Below are positions 56,118 to 64,000 of a stretch of 64,000 nucleotides of DNA, in pieces. How positions within the stretch are numbered: position 1 is the stretch's first letter; every line of letters begins with the position of its first letter. The DNA is taken from NCBI GenBank assembly GCA_019420345.1, contig JAHZHI010000011.1:118006-182005 (forward strand), given 5' to 3'. The stretch comes from Peptococcaceae bacterium. GTDB taxonomy: Bacteria; Bacillota; Peptococcia; Peptococcales; Peptococcaceae. Below the pieces are notes generated by a model. The model was not told the origin of the DNA, made no database searches, and worked only from the letters and a program-made list of their open reading frames with translations. The position numbers and the translations under genes were made by a program.

Positions 56118-56148
56118 AAAAAAACGATGCATCCCGAAGCATGCATCG
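56118..56148 (-). terminator. terminator of secG
   Basis: CGATGCAT pairs with ATGCATCG, followed leftward by TTTTTTTATGGG, just after the secG stop. Confidence 0.8.
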
Positions 56149-56157
56149 TATCAAATT

Positions 56158-56385
56158 CTAGCTAAGCAGCATGGTCAGTACAAAAGACAGGATCATGAAC
56201 AAGATCGCAAATACAGCAGTCGCTTTTGCCAACTGATCATCCAGGCCTTTTTTGCCCAGGAAAGTCTCAGCACCGCCACTGATGGAGCCAGATAAACCAG
56301 CGCTACGTCCGGACTGCAGCAAGACTGTAGCAATGACGCCAAGACAGCAGATAATTTGCAGAATCTGCAAAACGGTATGCAACAT
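56158..56385 (-). CDS. secG: preprotein translocase subunit SecG
   Basis: The 75-residue protein has two membrane helices (LQIICCLGVIATVLLQSG and VFAILFMILSFVLTMLL) separated by the conserved GRSAGLSGSISGGAETFLGK loop with the FLGKKG motif. It assists SecYE in protein export. It lies downstream of eno, a common arrangement in Bacillota glycolytic operons, 83 bases after the eno stop and with its own AAGGAGGATA site. Confidence 0.95.
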   Translation of the reverse strand: MLHTVLQILQIICCLGVIATVLLQSGRSAGLSGSISGGAETFLGKKGLDDQLAKATAVFAILFMILSFVLTMLLS

Positions 56386-56467
56386 ACAATATCCTCCTTA
56401 ATCCGAAATAGGCGTGTTTCACCAGCCATCTATGAATGATATCATATCCTGCGCTCCATTGCAAGAT

Positions 56468-57751
56468 TTATTTGAGGTTGTAGAAACCAGCTTTGCCACG
56501 ATAAATGGCACGATCACCCAGATCTTCTTCAATGCGGAGCAGCTGGTTGTACTTCGCTACACGGTCGGTACGAGATGGTGCCCCAGTTTTAATCTGACCT
56601 GCGTTGGTTGCAACAGCAATATCGGCAATGGTGGTATCTTCGGTTTCGCCAGAACGGTGGGAAACAACAGCAGTATAGCCTGCTTCTTTTGCCATTTCAA
56701 TGGCTTCGAGGGTTTCGGTTAAGGTACCAATCTGGTTAACCTTGATCAAGATGCTGTTGGCATCGCCTTCTTCAATACCACGGCTTAAACGACGGGTATT
56801 GGTAACAAAAAGGTCATCCCCAACGAGCTGAACACGTTTGCCGATGCGATCAGTCATTTCTTTCCAGCCATCCCAGTCGTCTTCATACAAACCATCTTCA
56901 ATGGAAATGATTGGATATTTGTCGAGCATAGCTTCATAGAAGTCTACCATTTCACTTGCGGTACGATCAACGCCTTCACCAGCGAGATGATAGATACCAT
57001 CTTTGTAAAGTTCAGAAGAAGCAACGTCGATTGCAAGATAAACGTCCTCGCCAGGAACAAAGCCAGCTTGCTTAATAGCTTCCACGATCACCTGGAAAGC
57101 TTCTTCGTTGGAGCTCAGGTTTGGCGCGAAGCCACCTTCATCACCAACAGCGGTATTGTAACCTTTTGATTTCAAAACAGCCTTGAGAGAATGGAATACT
57201 TCAGTGCCCATGCGCAATGCTTCTTTGAAGGACTTTGCCCCCAGTGGCATAACCATAAATTCCTGAATGTCAACATTGTTGTCTGCGTGCTTGCCACCAT
57301 TCAGAATGTTCATCATTGGTGCTGGCAGAACTTTTGCGTTCGCACCACCAATATAACGATAGAGCGGCAGCGCAGCATCCATAGCGGCAGCTTTTGCACA
57401 AGCCAGAGAAACCCCAAGAATAGCATTGGCGCCAAATTTTCCCTTGTTTTCAGTGCCATCCAAACGAATCAGTTCCGCATCAATAGCGGTCTGATCACTG
57501 ACATCCCAGCCAATAAGATGTGGTGCAATTTCTTCATTGACATAGCCAACAGCTTTCGTGACCCCTTTGCCAAGATAACGTGATTTATCGCCATCACGCA
57601 ATTCAACAGCTTCAAAGGCCCCAGTGGAAGCACCAGAAGGAACAGCTGCACGACCCATATCGCCGAATTCAGTTACCACATCTACTTCTACCGTTGGATT
57701 GCCACGGGAATCGAGAATTTCTCTTGCAACAATGCTTTCAATTTTTGCCAT
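56468..57751 (-). CDS. eno: enolase
   Basis: The 427-residue enzyme converts 2-phosphoglycerate to phosphoenolpyruvate. It has GDEGGFAPNLSSNEEAFQVI, Mg-binding SIEDGLYEDDWDGWKEM, NQIGTLTETLEAIEMA and SHRSGETEDTTIADIAV. ATG 57751 (MAKIESIVAREILDSRGNPT) is used, since AAAGGAGATAG precedes it. Last gene of pgk-tpiA-gpmI-eno, 13 bases after gpmI. Confidence 0.97.
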   Translation of the reverse strand: MAKIESIVAREILDSRGNPTVEVDVVTEFGDMGRAAVPSGASTGAFEAVELRDGDKSRYLGKGVTKAVGYVNEEIAPHLIGWDVSDQTAIDAELIRLDGTENKGKFGANAILGVSLACAKAAAMDAALPLYRYIGGANAKVLPAPMMNILNGGKHADNNVDIQEFMVMPLGAKSFKEALRMGTEVFHSLKAVLKSKGYNTAVGDEGGFAPNLSSNEEAFQVIVEAIKQAGFVPGEDVYLAIDVASSELYKDGIYHLAGEGVDRTASEMVDFYEAMLDKYPIISIEDGLYEDDWDGWKEMTDRIGKRVQLVGDDLFVTNTRRLSRGIEEGDANSILIKVNQIGTLTETLEAIEMAKEAGYTAVVSHRSGETEDTTIADIAVATNAGQIKTGAPSRTDRVAKYNQLLRIEEDLGDRAIYRGKAGFYNLK

Positions 57752-57764
57752 TTTACTATCTCCT

Positions 57765-59279
57765 TTAGTCATTTAATAAGGATGAACCTGTCATTTCAGC
57801 AGGTTGATCGAGCTCCATCAAAGCCAAAATAGTTGGCGCAACATCGGACAAGCGTCCATCATGTAAGGTATGCGCATCGCCAAAAAGGATCACCGGCACT
57901 GGATTGGTGGTATGTGAAGTAAACGGTGAACCGTCCTCATTGGCCATCTTTTCGCAATTGCCATGATCGGCACAAATCAGGAGCTTCCCGCCAACTTGTG
58001 CCACAGCATCAACAACACGTCCCACAGCTATATCGACAGCTTCCATCGCCTGAATGGCTGCCGCCAGTACACCAGTATGACCAACCATGTCTGGATTTGC
58101 GAAATTAACCAAAATAAAGTCGTATTTTCCGCTTTCTACACCATGAACCACCGTATCTGCGACGGCTTCTGCACTCATTTCTGGCTGCAAATCATAGGTT
58201 GCAACCTTTGGCGATGGAATGAGCACGCGCTCTTCATCAGCATTTGGCGCTTCAACACCGCCATTGAAAAATGAGGTAACATGTGCATATTTTTCTGTTT
58301 CTGCAGTACGCAGCTGTTTCTTATGCTGTTTTGCCAACCATTCTCCCAACGTGTTTGTAAGCACCAATGGTGGGTAAGCAACAGACAGCATATCGTTCAA
58401 GCTGGCATCGTATTCTGTCATGGTGATACAGTCAATATGCTGCCAATCCTCACGGTCAAAACCATCAAAGTCTGGATCCACAAAGCTGCGTGTTAACTGT
58501 TTAGCACGGTCTGCGCGGAAATTATAAAATATGATGCCATCATCTTCGTGAATGCGCCCATCGTCGCAGCAAACCATTGGCACGATAAATTCATCGGTCA
58601 CATCATTGGCGTAAGATGTCTGCATCGCTGCAATAACATCATCCACGCGCTCACCTTCGCCACGAACCATAGCTTTCCAGGCACGTTCCACACGTTCCCA
58701 GCGTTTGTCACGATCCATAGCATAATAACGGCCGCTTACCGTTGCCAATTTGCCGACGCCAATAGCTGTAAGTTGTTCTTGAAGCTGCTCCAAATAGTGC
58801 ACGCCCGATGTTGGCGAAACATCACGACCATCCATAAAAGCATGAACATAGACTTTTTCCAAGCCCATCTTTTTGGCCATTTTCAAAAGGGCATATAGAT
58901 GATCCTGATGAGAATGCACGCCACCATCAGACAAAAGGCCCATGAGATGCAGTGCATGACCCTCGTCCTTGAGACGGTTCATCAAATGCACAATGGCTTC
59001 ATTCTTTTCAAAGCTGCCATCAGCAATGTCACGGCTGATACGTAAAAGATCCTGATACACCACGCGGCCAGCACCAAGATTGAGATGTCCCACTTCAGAA
59101 TTTCCTTGTTGCCCATCTGGCAGCCCAACAGCCTCTCCACTGCACAAAAGCTGTGCATGGGAACATGTCAAAAAGAGGGCATCCAGGCGAGGTGTTTTCG
59201 CCTGGCAGGCTGCATTGTTGGTACAATCCTGGTTAATGCCCCAGCCATCAAGAATCATCAATACTACAGGTTTAGTCAA
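57765..59279 (-). CDS. gpmI: 2,3-bisphosphoglycerate-independent phosphoglycerate mutase
   Basis: This 504-residue Mn-dependent enzyme interconverts 3- and 2-phosphoglycerate. It has PVVLMILDGWGINQD at the N-terminus, the catalytic Ser in QQGNSEVGHLNLGAGRVVYQ, and the metal-binding NFANPDMVGHTG and CADHGNCEKM blocks. The start is probably TTG 59279 (TKPVVLMILDG), eight bases from AAGGAAG; a GTG at 59288 sits right against that site. It overlaps the end of tpiA by 8 bases. Confidence 0.95.
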   Translation of the reverse strand: MTKPVVLMILDGWGINQDCTNNAACQAKTPRLDALFLTCSHAQLLCSGEAVGLPDGQQGNSEVGHLNLGAGRVVYQDLLRISRDIADGSFEKNEAIVHLMNRLKDEGHALHLMGLLSDGGVHSHQDHLYALLKMAKKMGLEKVYVHAFMDGRDVSPTSGVHYLEQLQEQLTAIGVGKLATVSGRYYAMDRDKRWERVERAWKAMVRGEGERVDDVIAAMQTSYANDVTDEFIVPMVCCDDGRIHEDDGIIFYNFRADRAKQLTRSFVDPDFDGFDREDWQHIDCITMTEYDASLNDMLSVAYPPLVLTNTLGEWLAKQHKKQLRTAETEKYAHVTSFFNGGVEAPNADEERVLIPSPKVATYDLQPEMSAEAVADTVVHGVESGKYDFILVNFANPDMVGHTGVLAAAIQAMEAVDIAVGRVVDAVAQVGGKLLICADHGNCEKMANEDGSPFTSHTTNPVPVILFGDAHTLHDGRLSDVAPTILALMELDQPAEMTGSSLLND

Positions 59280-60027
59280 TATCGGCACTTCCTTCTTTTA
59301 TCAGCGCAAAAAAGCTTTCTGGGTCCAAGCTAGCACCGCCAATCAGGCCACCATCAATGTCCGGCTGAGCCATCAATTCGCGAATGTTGCTTGGTTTTGC
59401 AGAGCCACCATAGAGCAGCCGTGCAGAGGCCGCTTTTTCTTCGCCAATCAAACCAGCAAGATGAGCACGCAACGCGCCGATCATCTGCTGAGCATCGTCA
59501 GCAGTAGCAGTTTTACCTGTGCCAATTGCCCAAATTGGCTCATACGCCACAACAATTTCTTCTGGCAGCGTATCAGCATTTTGGAACACAGCATCGAGCT
59601 GTCCTTTGCACCACTTTTCTGCCTCTCCAGCTTCGCGCTGTTCTAAGGTTTCTCCCACGCAAAGAATTGGCACCAGCCCATTTGCTGTGCAGTAATGATA
59701 TTTTTCTGCCACAAACGCATCCGATTCGCCCAAAATCTGGCGGCGTTCACTATGCCCTACAATGACATACTTGACGTTGCATTCTTTGAGCATTTCTGCA
59801 GAAATTTCGCCAGTATAAGCACCTTTTTTTGCAGGGTATACATCTTCAGCCCCAACAGCGACTTTCTTCTGATTGCGCAATACTGTCAAATCTAAGAAAG
59901 GTGCGCAAATGGCCGCATCCGATGATCCCGGCAATTCATACGTGGTAAATACATCCAAAAAGCCTTGTGTGTCGGCCATGGTTTTATTCATTTTCCAATT
60001 GGCCACAAACAACGGACGTCGTTTCAT
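59272..60027 (-). CDS. tpiA: triosephosphate isomerase
   Basis: The 251-residue enzyme interconverts glyceraldehyde-3-phosphate and dihydroxyacetone phosphate. It has PLFVANWKMNKTMADTQGF with the catalytic Lys, VIVGHSERRQILGES with the His, VVAYEPIWAIGTGKTATADD with the Glu, and LLYGGSAKPSNIRELM. ATG 60027 with GGGAGGATT is preferred to an upstream extension. It begins two bases after the pgk stop. Confidence 0.97.
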   Translation of the reverse strand: MKRRPLFVANWKMNKTMADTQGFLDVFTTYELPGSSDAAICAPFLDLTVLRNQKKVAVGAEDVYPAKKGAYTGEISAEMLKECNVKYVIVGHSERRQILGESDAFVAEKYHYCTANGLVPILCVGETLEQREAGEAEKWCKGQLDAVFQNADTLPEEIVVAYEPIWAIGTGKTATADDAQQMIGALRAHLAGLIGEEKAASARLLYGGSAKPSNIRELMAQPDIDGGLIGGASLDPESFFALIKEGSADID

Positions 60028-60028
60028 T

Positions 60029-61222
60029 TTAATCCTCCCGCTCTTCGAGTACAGACAGGCCTGGAAGCAGACGACCTTCCATGAATTCCAAAGAAGCACC
60101 GCCACCAGTGGAGATATGGTTGATTTTGTCAGCCATGCCAGATTTCTTCACAGCTGCTACAGAATCGCCGCCGCCAACAACGGAATATGCATCAGAAAGA
60201 GCCACGGCTTTCGCCAAAGCATTGGTCCCAACAGCGAAAGCATCCTGTTCAAATACACCCATTGGGCCATTCCAAATAATGGTTTTTGCTGTGCTGATTT
60301 TTTCTTCAGCCAATGCCACTGTTTTTGGACCGATATCCAAAGCCATCCAGCCATCATCAATAGCATCGACATCTACTGTCTTTGCCGTTTCAGGTGCATC
60401 GAAAGCAGCAGCGATGGTTACATCAACTGGAAGCAACAAATCAGTACCCGCGTTAGCAGCCTGTGCTAAGGTTTCTTTAGCCACTTCAATGCTTTCTGGT
60501 TCTACAAGAGAAGCCTTCATGTCATAGCCCTGTGCAGCCAAGAACGTATTAGCCATACCGCCGCCAATGATGATGGTATCCGCTTTGCCAATCAAGTAGC
60601 TGACAACACCAATCTTATCAGAGATTTTCGCACCACCGATGATTGCCACAAATGGTTTTTCTGGATTCATCAGCGCAGCACCAAGCCCAGCCAGTTCCTT
60701 TTTCATCAAGAAACCACTCACACTTGGCAAATACGTGCCAACACCAGCAGTGGAGCAATGTGCACGATGCGCAGTGCCAAAAGCATCATTGACAAAAATA
60801 TCACCCAAAGCAGCCAATTTCTTAGCAAAGTGAACATCGTTCTTTTCTTCTTCAGGATGGAAGCGAATATTTTCGAGCAAGATAACATCGCCGTTTTTCA
60901 TATTGGCCACAGCCTGCTCAACTTCAGGACCAACACATTCATCCAGCTTGGTCACCGGCTTGCCGAGCAATTCGCTCAAATGCTCTGCCACTTTGTTCAA
61001 ACGCAGCTCTTCAACCACTTTGCCTTTTGGACGGCCAAGATGGCTCATTAAAATAACCTTTGCATCATGATCGATCAAATACTCTATCGTTGGTAAGGCG
61101 GCGCGCATACGAACATCATCCGTAATCTCGCCTGTTGCTTTATCTCTAGGAACATTAAAATCTACGCGGACCAATGCACGCTTTCCGCTGACATCGATAT
61201 CCGCAATTGTCTTTTTACCCAT
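60029..61222 (-). CDS. pgk: phosphoglycerate kinase
   Basis: The 397-residue enzyme makes ATP from 1,3-bisphosphoglycerate. It has KRALVRVDFNVPRDKATGEI, VILMSHLGRPKGKVVEELRL, FLMKKELAGLGAALMNPEKP with VAIIGGAKISDKIG, and DSVAAVKKSGMADKINHIST with the nearby GGGASLEF. ATG 61222 with GGGGGAT. It is the first gene of the glycolytic operon; gapA is not in the window. A TATAAT at 61261-61256 (minus strand) is the likely -10 box. Confidence 0.97.
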   Translation of the reverse strand: MGKKTIADIDVSGKRALVRVDFNVPRDKATGEITDDVRMRAALPTIEYLIDHDAKVILMSHLGRPKGKVVEELRLNKVAEHLSELLGKPVTKLDECVGPEVEQAVANMKNGDVILLENIRFHPEEEKNDVHFAKKLAALGDIFVNDAFGTAHRAHCSTAGVGTYLPSVSGFLMKKELAGLGAALMNPEKPFVAIIGGAKISDKIGVVSYLIGKADTIIIGGGMANTFLAAQGYDMKASLVEPESIEVAKETLAQAANAGTDLLLPVDVTIAAAFDAPETAKTVDVDAIDDGWMALDIGPKTVALAEEKISTAKTIIWNGPMGVFEQDAFAVGTNALAKAVALSDAYSVVGGGDSVAAVKKSGMADKINHISTGGGASLEFMEGRLLPGLSVLEERED

Positions 61223-61255
61223 GTCTATCCCCCTGACAGTCAAAATTATAACCTC

Positions 61256-61261
61256 ATTATA
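61256..61261 (-). promoter_or_regulatory. -10 box of the glycolytic operon
   Basis: TATAAT on the minus strand, 34 bases upstream of the pgk start. The -35 region is poor (TGGATT), so activation may need another factor. Confidence 0.5.
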
Positions 61262-61367
61262 GCCGATGAGGCGTCATAAATCCAGTAATGGCGCACATTT
61301 TTATCTTATTTACAGAATTGTGAGGAAAAATATAACCACAGCCTATCGTCGAAAGAAAATGCTGTAT

Positions 61368-62426
61368 TCAATGCTTTTTATCAAATATTTGGCGCAAACG
61401 CTCGGAATGATTGGCCGCCAACAGTGCATCAGCGTATGTCACCATTTCTTTTTGCACCAATTCTGCCAACTGTTCTTCCAGCAGCATCATTCCCTCAGCA
61501 TGCCCCATTTCCATACTCGCCGTCAGCTGTGCAAAATCACCATCCCGTATTTGACGCGCAACTGCCTGATTGCGCAGCAAGATCTCATAAACAGGTACCA
61601 ACTGCTCAACACGAGCATGCGGCAGCAATCGCTGTGAAACAACCGCTCTCAGCATCATAGACAACTGATGGCATACCAAGGACTGTTCCGCTGCCGGAAA
61701 ATGATGGACAAAATAGCCCACTGCTTCAACCGCTGCGCCTGTATGCATGGTTGCCAAAACCAAGTGACCACTCTCAGCGAGTTTTAACGCTGCCCTCATG
61801 GTCTCAAGATCTGACAACTCACCCAGCATGATTACATCTGCATCCATGCGCAAGGCATCTTTAGCGCCTTCAGCAAAAGAGCCCACATCATCAGGCACTG
61901 CACATTGATGAATCAATGCCTGTTTTCCTTGAAAAATATATTCAATGGGCTCTTCAAACGTAACAATATGACACGCACGCTGACGATTGATCGCTTCAAT
62001 CATTGCCGCCAAAGTTGTTGACTTGCCACTGCCTGATGCACCTGTTACCAATATCAACCCTTGATGCTGTAAAGAAAACGAATACATCGTCTGCGGCCAT
62101 TTTAATGCTTCAGGCGTTGGCACCTCCTGCGGCAAAAAACGGATCGCCATACACGCTTTTCCCCGAGAACGATAGCGTCGCACCCGCAAACGACCAAATT
62201 CATCGGCACGACACGAAAAATCTTTGACCCTGTTCTCATCATTCTTTACAATAAAAGTATCTTTGGCTTGATACGCCAACAGCCGCTCTTCCATCATCTG
62301 ATACGCTTCTCCAGAGCACGCACCCAACGGCACCATCCGGCCAAATGACCGACAAGCCACAATTCCATCTGCTTCTATATGCAGGTCGGTTGCGTTCTTC
62401 TCTTTGGCCATTCGAAAGAAATCCAC
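61368..62426 (-). CDS. PilT-like twitching-motility ATPase
   Basis: The 352-residue hexameric secretion-type ATPase starts with a short N-domain (FRMAKEKNATDLHIEADGIV), then Walker A GASGSGKSTTLAAMIEAINR near 130-150, the Asp box FEEPIEYIFQGK, Walker B-type DADVIMLGELSDLETMRAAL and the His box LATMHTGAAV. PilT proteins retract type IV pili. The start is probably GTG 62426 with AGAAAGGAT seven bases away; ATG 62435 and TTG 62459 are poorly spaced. Canonical PilT has GEMRD where this has GELSD. It is divergent from a prepilin peptidase; no pilin or PilB is in the window. Confidence 0.85.
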   Translation of the reverse strand: MDFFRMAKEKNATDLHIEADGIVACRSFGRMVPLGACSGEAYQMMEERLLAYQAKDTFIVKNDENRVKDFSCRADEFGRLRVRRYRSRGKACMAIRFLPQEVPTPEALKWPQTMYSFSLQHQGLILVTGASGSGKSTTLAAMIEAINRQRACHIVTFEEPIEYIFQGKQALIHQCAVPDDVGSFAEGAKDALRMDADVIMLGELSDLETMRAALKLAESGHLVLATMHTGAAVEAVGYFVHHFPAAEQSLVCHQLSMMLRAVVSQRLLPHARVEQLVPVYEILLRNQAVARQIRDGDFAQLTASMEMGHAEGMMLLEEQLAELVQKEMVTYADALLAANHSERLRQIFDKKH

Positions 62427-62453
62427 AGCTCTCATCCTTTCTGAGGTGATTAT

Positions 62454-63182
62454 TTGCAAACCCTTATCCTCTTAATAATCAGCATCTGTCTTGGCAGTTT
62501 TATTCCATGCTTTGCCGAACGTCGCCAAAAAAACCTTTCGCAAAAAGGACGCTCTTATTGCATGAATTGCGGCCACATACTTGCGCCCAAAGATCTGATA
62601 CCAATTCTCAGTTACTTCTATTGTCACGGTCACTGCCGTTATTGCGGAACTGCCATTCCTGTCTTGCTCCCCATCATCGAATGCCTGAGCATAACAATCG
62701 GAATCATCTTGGCACTCACTACACACACATTTTTTCACAGCATTCTCCTTTTGCTCTGTTTCGCTTGTTTGTTGCTGCTTAGCATTGATGATTGGCAAAC
62801 ACATCATATACACGATTCAGATTTACTGATGCTGACCTTCATACTCATCATAGACACCTTCTTTTTCGGCAGCCATCAATGGCTCAGCCAGCTGATCGGT
62901 GCATGCATCGTCTCACTGCCATTGCTCGTTATTTCACATTTTTGGCCAAAGGCTCTTGGCAATGGTGATGGTTTATTCATGGCAATGACCGGTTTTTATC
63001 TTGGCTATTCTAATATTACCACCGCTTTTTTCATTGGAACACTCAGCGCATTGTGTTACGCACTCGTGCTTTTGATTACCAATAAAGCATCCTTAAAAAC
63101 AGCCATTCCGCTCATCCCATTTCTCTCTATAGGTGTCCTAAGCACTATTTTGATTGATAACATTTTTTCCAACATCGCTTGA
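62454..63182 (+). CDS. prepilin peptidase (type IV leader peptidase)
   Basis: The 242-residue membrane protein has a cytoplasmic loop with two CxxC pairs (CMNCGHILAPKDLIPILSYF, then CHGHCRYCGTA), about seven helices, and the catalytic Asp residues in LSIDDWQTHHI and GNGDGLFMAM. It cleaves prepilin leaders and N-methylates the new Phe. It starts with TTG 62454, preceded by GAGGTGAT; no better ATG exists upstream of the CxxC region. Divergent from the PilT gene, 27 bases away. Confidence 0.9.
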   Translation: MQTLILLIISICLGSFIPCFAERRQKNLSQKGRSYCMNCGHILAPKDLIPILSYFYCHGHCRYCGTAIPVLLPIIECLSITIGIILALTTHTFFHSILLLLCFACLLLLSIDDWQTHHIHDSDLLMLTFILIIDTFFFGSHQWLSQLIGACIVSLPLLVISHFWPKALGNGDGLFMAMTGFYLGYSNITTAFFIGTLSALCYALVLLITNKASLKTAIPLIPFLSIGVLSTILIDNIFSNIA

Positions 63183-63300
63183 TAAATGTCATTTTCATCA
63201 CGAATAATCATATCACTCAAAAAATATTGATGTCTCCTATATCGCATTTTCTGACAATGTGTTATAATAATTACATTCCATCCATCAGGAGGTATTTTTT

Positions 63301-63897
63301 ATGAGACCCACGAAAGAAGCCTTAGTCAGAAAGGTTTGTACAAACATGGAGCTGCTCGAATACAAGGTAGACGATGTTCTTACCGACGATGCGCTCCAAC
63401 AAATAACCAATGATGGTTCTGACAAGGTGATCTTCAGCATAACACAAGCCAATCAAGTCAGCAGCAAACTGTTTTTGACTTCTCATCAATTTACTAATGT
63501 TGTTGGAACCGATATTTATATTTATATTGGCAATAACCAGGGACAAACTGCTTATCAGATGCTTCTCGAAGAAATGTCCAAAGTGCGTCGACTGGACGAA
63601 AAACTGGTCACTTTTCTTCGTGATGAATGCAACGATTCCCTCACTGAAATCAATTTAAGAGAAGATATCCCTGAAAAAATTCCAGAAAAAGTTGATGAGA
63701 TCGTGGCGCAAACACCTAATCATTTGATTTTTTCCAATGTCGCAGAAACGTTGCTCAACAAAGGCATCGGTCAAATTCTGCTCGATAACCAGTTTGATGT
63801 CATTGGTGACAGTCATATTTTCATCTACAATGGCAATACGGCCGGCAGTCAAATGATTAACCGTCTCAATCAAGAATCTTTTATTATTTTAGAATAA
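63301..63897 (+). CDS. unknown protein with two similar halves
   Basis: The 198-residue protein looks like a tandem duplication: the first half has SDKVIFSITQANQVSSKLFL and IYIYIGNNQGQTAYQMLLEE; the second has PNHLIFSNVAETLLNKGIGQ and SHIFIYNGNTAGSQMINRLN, with the same strand-loop-helix order. No catalytic or metal motif, signal peptide or membrane segment is visible. It has a strong AGGAGG and its own terminator, and a TATAAT at 63263. Function unknown. Confidence 0.6.
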   Translation: MRPTKEALVRKVCTNMELLEYKVDDVLTDDALQQITNDGSDKVIFSITQANQVSSKLFLTSHQFTNVVGTDIYIYIGNNQGQTAYQMLLEEMSKVRRLDEKLVTFLRDECNDSLTEINLREDIPEKIPEKVDEIVAQTPNHLIFSNVAETLLNKGIGQILLDNQFDVIGDSHIFIYNGNTAGSQMINRLNQESFIILE

Positions 63898-63903
63898 CAT
63901 CTA

Positions 63904-63941
63904 CCTTTACGCAATGTTTGCTATTGTGTAAAGGTTTTTTT
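63904..63941 (+). terminator. terminator of the two-repeat protein gene
   Basis: CCTTTACGCAAT pairs with ATTGTGTAAAGG (one G-U) around GTTTGCT and is followed by TTTTTTT. The last 59 bases of the window show no gene. Confidence 0.85.
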
Positions 63942-64000
63942 ATGACGAATTGTCAAGTCAAGTGCAACACCTCAGAATGATACAATTCAAACGGTGTCCG

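Noticed and set aside
1..64000. tRNA or rRNA genes
   Set aside because: No cloverleaf with CCA-end context or rRNA signature was recognised on reading; a dedicated covariance search would settle this.

Overview
The window looks like a chromosome segment of an anaerobic Bacillota (Gram-positive-type) bacterium of roughly 50% GC. The signs are strong AGGAGG-type ribosome binding sites throughout, two [FeFe]-hydrogenase-family proteins, an S-layer-homology (SLH) surface protein, ferredoxin-domain MinD-like ATPases, SecG, and a glycolytic pgk-tpiA-gpmI-eno operon. A member of the Negativicutes or Peptococcaceae would fit, but the sequence alone does not fix the genus.

Layout. (1) 1-10.2 kb is the right part of a prophage. 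Early and replication genes (MazG-like, SSB, DUF3846, HNH-like, HUH-type replication protein, many small proteins) run leftward from about 5.7 kb. A divergent Cro/repressor switch with several copies of one palindromic operator lies at 5.5-5.9 kb. Repressor, ImmA-like protease, HIRAN protein, a secreted cargo protein and a large serine integrase run rightward, with the attachment site presumably near 10.1-10.2 kb. (2) 10.3-11.5 kb holds small housekeeping genes. (3) 11.7-21.0 kb is a co-directional redox and metal block: a group B-like [FeFe] hydrogenase, a thioredoxin-like [2Fe-2S] protein, a FecB/FecCD/ATPase importer resembling MolABC-type molybdate/tungstate transporters, an unusual fusion of a Crp-type sensor domain to a WtpA/ModA-type oxyanion-binding domain, a group C-like hydrogenase sensor with a PAS domain, and a SpoIIE-type phosphatase. 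(4) 21.0-25.5 kb contains a 40-bp tandem repeat array, gene remnants and a 900-residue SLH protein. (5) 25.5-53.6 kb contains three sets, each with an arylsulfotransferase-family (ASST) beta-propeller protein, a DASS/SLC13 anion transporter and a Crp/Fnr regulator. Set 1 is split by a 6-kb restriction-modification island (27.2-33.1 kb), and its transporter carries an in-frame TAG. Between sets 1 and 2 lie an HD protein, a YqeG-VanW fusion, an acetyltransferase, an ECF sigma/RsgI-like operon with a secreted DANGDG-repeat protein, MnmM, and four NifX/MinD-type Fe-S genes. (6) 53.7-61.2 kb is core metabolism: pyrG with a CTP-sensing leader, secG, eno, gpmI, tpiA, pgk. (7) 61.4-64 kb has a PilT-like ATPase divergent from a prepilin peptidase, and an unknown two-repeat protein.

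How it may work together. The hydrogenase block suggests coupling of H2/redox state and molybdate or tungstate supply to a phosphatase output. The repeated ASST-DASS-Crp sets suggest uptake and intracellular handling of several related anionic, possibly sulfated, compounds, each set with its own regulator. Both ideas are inferences from domain content and gene order.
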